NCBI GenBank assembly: GCA_947499635.1
Contig: CANMPD010000009.1
Span: 62,001-126,000 of the forward strand
Source: an uncultured Paracoccaceae bacterium
GTDB taxonomy: Bacteria > Pseudomonadota > Alphaproteobacteria > Rhodobacterales > Rhodobacteraceae
Length of the DNA stretch: 64,000 nt
Direction of reading: 5' to 3'
Below the pieces are notes generated by a model. That model was given only the letters and a program-made list of their open reading frames with translations, did not search any database and was not told where the DNA came from. This document shows positions 36,899 through 45,700 of the stretch, one piece after another; positions within the stretch are counted from its first letter, which is position 1; every line of letters begins with the position of its first letter. The translations under genes and the position numbers were made by a program.

Positions 36899-37947
36899 TG
36901 CCTCCTTTTCCCCAAGAGGATCAAACCAAATAGGAATGGCACTCCTAAGACTGCAGTTACGATTCCAATTGGGATAACGGCACCAGGAGAGATTAATTTC
37001 GACAATATCGACGCCCCAGTCATGATAATCGCGCCGCTTAATGCGGCCATGGGTAATAAAAAGCGTTGGTCTTCGCCTATGAACCCACGTGCAACATGGG
37101 GGGCAACCAATCCGATGAAGCCAATTGTTCCAACAAATGCGACAGCTCCCGCTGTCAACAATGCCACGATTACAAACATGCGCACACGCAGCCCCGTGAC
37201 ATTCACGCCAACGGCTGCCGCGCGTTCATCTCCCATACGCAGAGCAGTTAAACGCCAGATATCTGGCACGATTGCCGCACAACAAATGAAAAGAATACCG
37301 GACGTGATAGCTAGGTTGTCCCACGATGCTTTCAATAACGAGCCAAACAACCAAAAAACTATGGCCTGAAGCACCTCAGGCGCTGCGAGATACTGCACCA
37401 AGGATTGCAACGATTGGAACAGGAATAAGGTGGCGATACCAGCGAGGATCATGATTTCGGGTGTCATACCGCGCGCGCGTGCAAGGCCGTACACGATTGC
37501 GGCCGCAATCATCGTTGCAGTAAACGAAGCAAGCGGCACAGTTAACCACGCCAAAGCGGGTAATGTAATCCCGGTGAGAATGACAATACTTGCCCCAAAA
37601 CCTGCAGCAGCTGAGAACCCCAAGGTATATGGGCTCGCCAACGGATTACCCAAAATCGTTTGCATGATCACACCTGCAACAGACAATGCTGCACCTACGA
37701 CGACCGCCATCAAGGTCAATGGCAGGCGAATATCCCAGACAATAATAGAGGTCATGGAATGTGCGGTTGCGGGGGTAAAGAGCGCCGCAATGACATCGCG
37801 AACAGCCAGCATGGCCGGACCGGTCAGAATGTCTCCGATGATGCAAACTGCCAACACAACACCCGCAATAACAAGGACCGTAAACCGTTTTGCGATATTC
37901 ACAGAGTATGATGGGGCGGTATCAACCGCCCCGTGCGTAACATTCAT
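36892..37947 (-). CDS. Fe-siderophore ABC transporter permease (FecCD family)
   Basis: 351-residue inner-membrane permease, about nine to ten hydrophobic segments, with FecCD features LPLTLMAVVVGAALSVAGVIMQ, NPLASPYTLGFSAAAGFGA and GFIGLVAPHVARGF. A single permease gene suggests a homodimer as in BtuC-type systems. Overlaps both neighbours. Confidence 0.88.
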   Translation of the reverse strand: MNVTHGAVDTAPSYSVNIAKRFTVLVIAGVVLAVCIIGDILTGPAMLAVRDVIAALFTPATAHSMTSIIVWDIRLPLTLMAVVVGAALSVAGVIMQTILGNPLASPYTLGFSAAAGFGASIVILTGITLPALAWLTVPLASFTATMIAAAIVYGLARARGMTPEIMILAGIATLFLFQSLQSLVQYLAAPEVLQAIVFWLFGSLLKASWDNLAITSGILFICCAAIVPDIWRLTALRMGDERAAAVGVNVTGLRVRMFVIVALLTAGAVAFVGTIGFIGLVAPHVARGFIGEDQRFLLPMAALSGAIIMTGASILSKLISPGAVIPIGIVTAVLGVPFLFGLILLGKRRHW

Positions 37948-39059
37948 GGCAACTGGACCATATATGTACCGCTAAAACTAATTGGCATGTACTCTTCAAA
38001 GAATTCATCCAAATTAGCCTGTGGATCTACATCTTTAAACAGTTCGGGATGTAGGGTTTTTGCCAGGTATTGAAAAAACGCAAAATCATAAAGTGTGCGG
38101 GCACCACCGTGATACAAGCCATGAATTTCACCATTTTTTGCTGCATTCATATCGCTCCAGCCGGCCCGCATCATATAGGGTTGCATCCGTGCGAAGGTCA
38201 GTTTCGTATCAACGCCTGGCCCCATAACAATCGCATTGTCACGAGACGCCCAACCTGATCCAGCCAAGAATACAAAATCTGGATTTTGCGCAAGCACGTA
38301 CTCTGGACTCAACTGCCCCCATTTCGCGACTTGACCTTCAGCAATGTTATTGCCTCCAGCTGAGGCAATCAATTTCCCCCACATGGTATTTCCGTAAGAG
38401 TTCCCGATCCCGTCTGCACCCTTATTGCCCAGTTCAACATAAACTGCGGGTGTCTCAGTTGCCTTGGCTACGCGTGCAAGTACGTCAGAATAGGCGTTCG
38501 CATAATTTTCCGCCAGTGTTTGCGCACGTTCGTTTTCTCCAAGAATAGCTCCAAGTGCGAGCGTAGAGGCCACGTGTTTGTCAACGTCTTGTGCATTGTA
38601 ATCAAGTACAACAACGGGCACGCCTGCGGCCTCTAGCCGATCGACAGTTTCACCCAAGGTGTCAAATTGCCACGCCGCTAAGATCGCGACGTCAGGTTGG
38701 GTGGCTAATGCCGCCTCAAGAGAAAAGGAACCAGCATCCACTTCACCGACGTCAGCAATTTCAGTGATGCGCGGAACAACTTCTGCATATTTGGCCCATT
38801 GGAGACTACGCCAACCTGCCCATGCGTCTTTTGAAATGCCGACCACGCGATCGTATACGTCAGGACCGCCAACCGCGAATGTATCTTCAAAGTAGAAACC
38901 CAGCAAAATACGTTCAGCCTGCTGAGGAACCTCAACAGTGCGCCCAATCGCGTCAGTCACTGTTATCGTGTCTATTGTGTCAGAAAATGCGGGAATTGGC
39001 AGCAAAAGCGCACCACCAATCAGAGCCGAGAAAACCCGACGTGTAAAAGAGTTGGACAT
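37944..39059 (-). CDS. Fe-siderophore periplasmic binding protein
   Basis: 371 residues from the ATG at 39059, which has AGGAA upstream; a TTG ten codons earlier opens the frame. Twin-Arg and hydrophobic stretch (FTRRVFSALIGGALLLPIPAF) suggest export. FecB/FepB-type features: VTVTDAIGRTVEVPQQAERI-like opening, a long linking helix, and EYVLAQNPDFVFLAGSGW. At over 370 residues it is longer than usual (about 300). First gene of the importer operon. Confidence 0.85.
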   Translation of the reverse strand: MSNSFTRRVFSALIGGALLLPIPAFSDTIDTITVTDAIGRTVEVPQQAERILLGFYFEDTFAVGGPDVYDRVVGISKDAWAGWRSLQWAKYAEVVPRITEIADVGEVDAGSFSLEAALATQPDVAILAAWQFDTLGETVDRLEAAGVPVVVLDYNAQDVDKHVASTLALGAILGENERAQTLAENYANAYSDVLARVAKATETPAVYVELGNKGADGIGNSYGNTMWGKLIASAGGNNIAEGQVAKWGQLSPEYVLAQNPDFVFLAGSGWASRDNAIVMGPGVDTKLTFARMQPYMMRAGWSDMNAAKNGEIHGLYHGGARTLYDFAFFQYLAKTLHPELFKDVDPQANLDEFFEEYMPISFSGTYMVQLP

Positions 39060-39225
39060 GATATTTCCTATTGGATGGATAAGAGTCAAACACCATCAGA
39101 ACACCTGCGAGATCTTGATCAGATCCAGTAAGTACGATCACAAAAGGTGGTTGAATGAGATTTTGAAGGCAAACAAACCAATAGAAGCCTTTGAAGGCTG
39201 GGTTTGCTCACCTCGTTGAAATCAT

Positions 39226-39600
39226 CTATCCAAACAGTGGCGGTGCGCGTGAGGCACGTGCAGGATCAAACGGCGCAGACCGATGGGCAACATCGGTGCT
39301 AATTTGTTCCATTGTGACAAACGTGGTACTGTAAAAACGCCACTGCGTCTGCGTATCTGCTAAGTTGAAGCCACCGCTGATAAGGCACGCTTCACATTCC
39401 CCGGCATGTCCGGCAGGGCCATCACCAAGAGGTCCACATAAATCGTTTAATGTTCCACCCATCGCCAGGTAAGCTAAAATAGCGGGATCATTGCGTTCAA
39501 GCTCAATCGAGTCATGTGCGAAACTGACCATAGACATGGAAAACAGGAAGACAACAATCGCCCCAAGAGATCCAATATTTTTGAACATATTCCAACGCAT
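39226..39600 (-). CDS. small secreted protein, DUF2946-like
   Basis: 124 residues with a signal peptide (IGSLGAIVVFLFSMSMVSFA) and a mature part with C-x13-C-x2-C (DLCGPLGDGPAGHAGECEAC) and a C-terminus ARASRAPPLFG. Cys spacing and the APP-type tail recall DUF2946 proteins, often found beside metal-uptake genes. Role unknown; perhaps metal handling. Confidence 0.5.
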   Translation of the reverse strand: MRWNMFKNIGSLGAIVVFLFSMSMVSFAHDSIELERNDPAILAYLAMGGTLNDLCGPLGDGPAGHAGECEACLISGGFNLADTQTQWRFYSTTFVTMEQISTDVAHRSAPFDPARASRAPPLFG

Positions 39601-39699
39601 GTATCCATGAAACGTTTTTCAACTTAAATTACAAGATGAAAACACCCACGCATTTCGGCTTTCAAATTCCCTATGCGTGTAAAACCTTGTAACAAATCC

Positions 39700-40395
39700 T
39701 CAGATCTGCTGCACCGGTGTTGGTGACACGCAAACCAAAGTGCGGATCAGTTTATGCAGCCTATCCCAATGACATTCATAAATATCGCCTTCAAATGATA
39801 AGCTAAGTGTCTGCGTTGCAACCTCTAGCACCTCACTGTCCAGAAAATCGGCAAAGGTTGTCTTTGTGCTATGCGTCGCTTTAAAGAGAGCTTCTTTTGC
39901 TGAAAAAATTAATGTTGAAAAACTTTCGTCATCCATGTGTGCGGGTTTTTGTCTCAGCTCTTTAGGCGACATAATATAGGTTTGGGTTTCGTGAGCCTGG
40001 GCATTGGTCATGATATGTTCGATATCAATGCCCAACGCGCGATACTGCGTAGAAACCGCGGCAATGGCATAGCCATTGGTGTGACTGATCGAGCCAACAA
40101 CGCCTTGAGGCCAAAGTGGAAGCCGCCCTTGGCGCCCAATTTTCGGGTCTTTCCCTGCTTTAAGAAGCGCCGTGGCGGCACAAAACCGACCGGCAAGAAA
40201 CTCTGCTTGACGTTTGGGTACAGCCGCTTTCAGATCTGGAGGGAGCGTGATCGTATGGATCTCATCCTTATCCTGCAGCGCAAGGCTGGTATATGAGGCA
40301 GGCCCAAATTGGGCTGCAACCCAATGTATATTTGGCACATTGGCTGGGGGATATGACTCAGACGGAGATATCCTTGGCTCACCTCTTAGGCACAT
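39700..40395 (-). CDS. 4'-phosphopantetheinyl transferase (EntD/Sfp type)
   Basis: Transfers the phosphopantetheine arm from coenzyme A to carrier domains, as needed by the NRPS proteins nearby. Motifs: RQAEFLAGRFCA, GVVGSISHTNGYA, LGIDIE and FSAKEALFKA (magnesium and CoA sites). The frame opens with a TTG at 40413; the first ATG is at 40395, with no clear ribosome site, so the start is uncertain. It follows the TetR gene by 27 bases. Confidence 0.87.
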   Translation of the reverse strand: MCLRGEPRISPSESYPPANVPNIHWVAAQFGPASYTSLALQDKDEIHTITLPPDLKAAVPKRQAEFLAGRFCAATALLKAGKDPKIGRQGRLPLWPQGVVGSISHTNGYAIAAVSTQYRALGIDIEHIMTNAQAHETQTYIMSPKELRQKPAHMDDESFSTLIFSAKEALFKATHSTKTTFADFLDSEVLEVATQTLSLSFEGDIYECHWDRLHKLIRTLVCVSPTPVQQI

Positions 40396-40422
40396 ATTTA
40401 AAGCCACGGCCAATACGTCAAA

Positions 40423-41127
40423 TTATACTTGCGATTCAAAAGGCTTACATCCCGCACCATTGAGAAACAGATCCCAAGCCATATCAAAATAGTTGTCTTG
40501 CTGAGAGCTATCACTGAACTCAGTATTGCCAAGCATGGACAGAATAAGCGGCTTGATAGATGTCGCATATAAGAGCTGCTCCGCCAAAATCAGCGGATCA
40601 CCCTGGGCAAACGTACCCTCTGTCTGTGCCGCTTGAACAAGGCTCCCAAAACGTTGCATGATCGGGTCATCTTTCGAAGAAATGCGTTGTGCTCCACCGA
40701 CGGCCACGGCCTCGCCTAGGGCGACACGGTTGAGTGCAATGAGCTCTGGACGTAGGTTTATCGACAACATCGTACGCGCAAACTTCTTCAAAACCACGAG
40801 TGGTTCACCCGTCTCATGCGCAACTTTTTCCAATTCGGGTAAAAGATCCTGATGACCGCGCGCCATAAGTGCTTCGAACAATTTTGCTTTCGATGGGTAA
40901 CGACGATAAATCGTGTCTTTGCCTGCCTGACAATCCGCCGCAATTTGTTCCATTGTCGTGGCAGCAAATCCGTTTTCGGAAAAATGACGCGCGGCCACGT
41001 CTAATATTTTTTGTTCCAACGCCAGGGCCTCCTGTTTTGTAGGGCGCCCTCCGCGAGACTTACGCGCTGCAGGCGTTTTTGAGGGCGCTTCTTTAGCGGT
41101 GACAAGAGACGATTTAATACTATTCAT
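40423..41127 (-). CDS. TetR/AcrR-type regulator of the siderophore locus
   Basis: 234 residues from ATG 41127 (the frame opens earlier at a TTG). After a basic N-terminal tail (AARKSRGGRPTKQEA), the TetR helix-turn-helix reads VAARHFSENGFAATTMEQIA, DCQAGKDTIYRRYPSK. Divergent from the isochorismate synthase with two inverted repeats in the gap, and co-directional with the PPTase. Probably controls both; ligand unknown. Confidence 0.82.
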   Translation of the reverse strand: MNSIKSSLVTAKEAPSKTPAARKSRGGRPTKQEALALEQKILDVAARHFSENGFAATTMEQIAADCQAGKDTIYRRYPSKAKLFEALMARGHQDLLPELEKVAHETGEPLVVLKKFARTMLSINLRPELIALNRVALGEAVAVGGAQRISSKDDPIMQRFGSLVQAAQTEGTFAQGDPLILAEQLLYATSIKPLILSMLGNTEFSDSSQQDNYFDMAWDLFLNGAGCKPFESQV

Positions 41128-41199
41128 AGGTCTGTTTTCTGCCTTGGACTGGGTAGATGGCGCAATCTCGCACTGATTTATACAATCACGCAACCATTA

Positions 41200-41240
41200 T
41201 TCCAACGCTGGCGTACCGTTAAATATTCATGGCGTTGGAA
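41200..41240. promoter_or_regulatory. inverted repeat upstream of the TetR gene
   Basis: Arms TTCCAACGC (41200-41208) and GCGTTGGAA (41232-41240), perfect, 23 bases apart. With the palindrome at 41282-41305 they mark the TetR/entC intergenic region as a control point. Confidence 0.5.
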
Positions 41241-41281
41241 ATCTGAAACGCCAAGGCAAAAAATCGCCCGCCACGCACCAT

Positions 41282-41305
41282 TATCTGGACGCAATCGTCC
41301 AGATA
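41282..41305. promoter_or_regulatory. palindromic operator upstream of the isochorismate synthase gene
   Basis: Perfect arms TATCTGGACG and CGTCCAGATA around CAAT, 47 bases before the start. Size and symmetry suit a TetR-family dimer; the adjacent regulator is the likely binder. Confidence 0.65.
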
Positions 41306-41352
41306 TGAGCATACTCGAATAATTGCAAACCTACCCGTGAAAAGGAGTTGAA

Positions 41353-42537
41353 ATGCAACGTGACCAGACCCGCGAAAGCTTGATGTCATCTGCAAAAACA
41401 TCCGCAGTCTTTCGTTTTAAAACACCAAATTACAGCTTATATACAAAAGGTATTCACAAACAGATCCGTGTCGCTAAATGGACCGGACAAGAGGTCGCAA
41501 CTGCGTTTAAAACCGCATTTGGAAACGCCCCACACACAGGCAAAAGACCCCCTGTGGTCGTTGGTGCAATCCCGTTTTCCGCACAACATCCAGCCCATCT
41601 ATACATTCCAAAACACGTGGAATGGGGGGACGGGATTTCAAAGGGTCCCGGTCGAAACCCGGATGAATCAACGAACACAATACGCCGCATTGACGGTGAA
41701 GATTCTCCGGCCTATCGCGCAGCTGTCGCAAAAGCCTTGCGTCGTATTTCAATCGGCGCGGTAGACAAAGTTGTTCTGGCAAGACGACTACGTGTTTCAG
41801 CGGATAGCGCCTTTGACACCGATGAGATTTTCAACCGTCTTTGCGTTTTGAACCAAAGCGCGTTTGTCTATCAACTTGATTTACCACAGGCTCAAAACCA
41901 GACGTCATCTGTTTTACTCGGAGCAAGTCCCGAGTTGGTTCTCAACAGTACAAATGGCACGGTTCAAAGCGCGCCTCTTGCAGGGTCAATCCCACGTGTG
42001 TCCAGCACAGAGCTGGACCAAAAACGCGGCCAAAATTTGTTGCAATCTCAAAAGGATCTACATGAACACGCCGTCGTTGTCCGCGCCGTTGGTGACCAAT
42101 TCCGACGCCACTGCACAGACGCCATGGTGCCTGCACACCCGGAATTGGTCAAAACACCTGTAATTTGGCACCTGGGCAGTAAAATTTCCGGTCTCTTGCG
42201 CGAGGGTGTCCATCCGGTTCAACTGGCATATGCCCTGCACCCAACGCCAGCAGTTAGCGGTTGGCCGCAAAAAGCCGCACAACGTGCAATTGCTGAACTC
42301 GAAGATTTCGAGCGTGGGTTTTATGCGGGGCTTATTGGTTGGATGGATGCCGAAGGCAACGGAGAGTGGGCACTCACACTGCGTTGTGGTCTGATCAGCG
42401 GTAACACAGCCCAAGTCTTTGCAGGGGCTGGCATTGTTGAAAACTCAGATCCCGAAGCCGAACACACAGAAACCGCAACCAAATTGCGCACTTTTTTAAA
42501 TGCACTGGGGCGCGTTGAGGCTCCGGTCCATGCATAA
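41353..42537 (+). CDS. entC: isochorismate synthase (EntC/DhbC type)
   Basis: Converts chorismate to isochorismate. The 394-residue protein has the EntC pattern: base Lys in DKVVLARRL, LLGASPELVL, APLAGSIPR, KDLHEHAVVV, LHPTPAVSGWP, GFYAGLIGWMDAEGNGEWALTLRC and FAGAGIVENSDPEAEH. AAGGAG lies 5 bases before the ATG. It is on the plus strand, alone, opposite the NRPS operon. A separate salicylate synthase is encoded at the right edge, so its product may supply that enzyme or a 2,3-dihydroxybenzoate branch not seen here. Confidence 0.9.
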   Translation: MQRDQTRESLMSSAKTSAVFRFKTPNYSLYTKGIHKQIRVAKWTGQEVATAFKTAFGNAPHTGKRPPVVVGAIPFSAQHPAHLYIPKHVEWGDGISKGPGRNPDESTNTIRRIDGEDSPAYRAAVAKALRRISIGAVDKVVLARRLRVSADSAFDTDEIFNRLCVLNQSAFVYQLDLPQAQNQTSSVLLGASPELVLNSTNGTVQSAPLAGSIPRVSSTELDQKRGQNLLQSQKDLHEHAVVVRAVGDQFRRHCTDAMVPAHPELVKTPVIWHLGSKISGLLREGVHPVQLAYALHPTPAVSGWPQKAAQRAIAELEDFERGFYAGLIGWMDAEGNGEWALTLRCGLISGNTAQVFAGAGIVENSDPEAEHTETATKLRTFLNALGRVEAPVHA

Positions 42538-42675
42538 ACTAAATAACAGAATAAACTGGTTCGTTTATTAAGAGCCAACCCCTCAGCCTAGCCGCGCTCA
42601 ATACAGCCAGGCCTGATTTCTGTTCTGAATATCACCTAAAATCTGGGCCACGACGACACACACCACCGCCATGTC

Positions 42676-42708
42676 AAAAACCTGCACGGCACGGTGGCCG
42701 GACAGGTT
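42676..42708 (-). terminator. terminator of the NRPS operon
   Basis: On the minus strand AACCTG...CAGGTT with an inner CGGC/GCCG pair, followed by TTTTT, 30-60 bases after the stop of the last NRPS gene. Confidence 0.7.
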
Positions 42709-42735
42709 CTCGTCTAATTTAATCGCTCAAAGCTA

Positions 42736-45700
42736 TTATGTTAAACAACGCGTTGGTTTTGGAAAGAACCCAGTATTTACAAAATACGCGACATAGCGAT
42801 CTAATATTTCACCATCAATGCGCGGCGGGGCGATATCCGTATCTGCTAAGGCAGCTTTGATCTGCGATTGCCCCAGTACAGATTCCTGAACAGGGCCGTT
42901 GTACTTCTTCATGTGATCCGTCAACATAAAAGCCGCATTCAAAGAAGTGTCACCACGGGCCGCACGGCTATTCGCCTCGCGTTCAAGATCTTCAAGCCAC
43001 GCCTCAAACTCCACAGTCTTAAGCGGATATCCAGCACGTTGTGCAGCTGCAACAATCTCTCCGATGCTTGTCTGACTGTGATTGGTAATGTGATAAGTCG
43101 CACCACTTTCACCGTGCTCCAACAACGCAACAATCGCTCGGGCGACATAATCGACAGGGGCCAAAGTCAAATCACTCGACGCCAAATCAGGTACCGCACC
43201 AAGTTGCAGCATCGCGCGAATAAAGTACCAAAACCCCACACCAGGGCCGCAGGCACCACTGCGACTGTGACCGCTGATACGGCCCGGTCGATGAATAGTG
43301 ACAGGCAATCCCGCATGTGCCGCATTGTGCATCATCTCTTCGGCGACCCATTTACTTTGAACATATCCTGTTGGTTCAATCTCTGTCGCCGTAAGACGTG
43401 TCGCTTCGGGGATGATGTCTGGGTTCACACCCTGTTTGGCAACCACGGATGCGGTCGAGATAAAGTGGATCGGAACCGCCCGTTCACCCTGTGTCGCAAG
43501 ACTCAAAATTTGTTCAGCTCCGCCGACATTGGTTGGAGCCAACCGAGCATAGGGTTCCGCTTCGTTCGTTGCGCCACCGTTGTGTATAATGACACCATAG
43601 CGATCGGACAAAGCGTTAAACGTCTGGGCCGTAAGCCCAAGTAAATCCTGCGAAAGGTCCCCCGCCAGGCCGGAAATTCGGTCCTTATAGGCGTCTTGCC
43701 ACAATCCGTACTCTTGCATCGCCCGCTCTACCCGTGCGGTCGCCGATGCATTGTCTTTTGCCCGGACCAAACACTCTATTTTGGCCTCGGATGTCGTTAG
43801 TATTTCAGCAATGAGATGACAGCCCAAAAAGCCCGCTGCACCGGTTAGCAGAACCGGCCGTTCTTGACTGAGCACAACACGGCCTGCCGCAATCAAGGGT
43901 ATATGAGACGGCAGTTTCGAAGCCTCTGTCAGATCCACATCCAGTGTATCCGTCGCCTGCATATCCAACCCGACAACAGAGCTTTGTACAGATACGTCTT
44001 TTGCCTCGGCCAATGCTGCCGGTGTGGGATAATCATAAACATCCCGTACACTCACTTCGGCCTCTAAGCGGTCGCGCAGCATGCCTGCCAGCCTGACCGT
44101 CAAAAGCGAATGCCCGCCCAAATCAAAAAAGTCATCAAAACGGCCAACCGCTTTGACCTCTAGAACCTCTGCAAAGGCCGCGCAGATAGTCGCTTCCATC
44201 CCCGTAGCCGGCGGAGCATCTGTTGTCTGATCCATCTCTGGCTTAGGCAAGGCCGCAACATCCAACTTGCCATTTATTGTCCGCGGCAGGTCATCTACAT
44301 AAACGAATGCGGCTGGTATCATGTAACTTGGCAATTCTGCCCGCAATTGATCTCGCAATGCTGCAATTGCCGGTGGATCTTGGGTCGCGACAATATAGGC
44401 AACCAACTGAAGTGCATCCGCATCGGATTTACGCCCCACAACCGCGGCACGGCTTATGCCATTTATCGAGACGATGACATTTTCAATCTCTGCCGGCTCT
44501 ATTCGATATCCGCGGATCTTGAGCTGACTGTCCGCACGGCCCAGAAAATCAATGCTGCCATCTTCTCGCCAACGGGCAAGATCTCCGGTGCGGTACATAC
44601 GCTCCCCCGGAGCACCACAAGGATGCGCAACAAAGCGTTCAGCGGTCAAACCCGAACGCTGAATATATCCGCGCGCAAGCCCAACGCCACTGAGATACAG
44701 TTCTCCTGTGACCCCAATAGGGGCAGGCAACAGTCCCGGACCAAGGATAAGTGCACGCGTATTGGAAATCGGGCGCCCAACAGACGGTTCTGCACTATCC
44801 GCAAGGTCTGCTCCTAACGCATTAATCGTATATTCGGTTGGTCCATAAAGGTTATACCCCCCGACGCCGGGCGCATCGCGCAGTTGATCCCAAAGCGCAT
44901 CTCCAACCGCCTCTCCGCCCAACGACACGAACACCACGCCTGTGCCCACGTCCCCTTTGGGCCGTGGGCGTTCTAGCAACCCGTGTTCCACAAGATAGGA
45001 TCCATAAGTCGGGGTAACATCAAAGGCGTCGATCTCTGCCGCGTCGAATAACTCAAGCAAGCGATCAGGATCGCGGCGCAACTCGTCACTGATCACATAA
45101 ACTTCGTGACCACTTAGCAACCACAAAAGCTGCTCCCAGGATGCATCAAAGGCAAATGACGTTGTGTGTGCAATCCGAATACGTCGCCCGCCTTGTGACG
45201 CAAGAGTTGGGGCAAAAATCTCCTTTTGGTGGTTCACAAACATATTGGTCAAACCCCGATACGGAACCTCAACCCCCTTAGGTTTCCCAGTCGAGCCAGA
45301 TGTAAAGATCACATAGGCCAGATGATCCGAACCAGCCGGTCGATACACATCTGGACATGTGGTGGGTAAGCTCTCCAAAACGGCTGCAACTTCGGGGGCA
45401 TCAAATTCGACAACGCGATAATCTGCCTGATAGCTGTCTGGCAACAAGTGCCGCATATCACCGGTTGTCAAAATGACAGTTGGCTCGGCCTGATCCAAAA
45501 TGGCCTCGATCCTTTTGGCCGGTGTCTCTGCATCAATGGGAACATAGGCCGAATGCGCCGCAAACACGCCAAACAATGCAACAATCATTTTCTCGCTGCG
45601 CGGTAGGAGCAATGCAACCTTATGTTCAGGATGAACCCCCCGCATTTGCAAGAAACGTGCCAACTGGTTGGCTTGTTGGGATAGTTCAGCAAAGCTAAGC

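Noticed and set aside
39060-39225. Cobalamin riboswitch upstream of the FecB-type gene
   Set aside because: No B12 box was found; only short hairpins are present.
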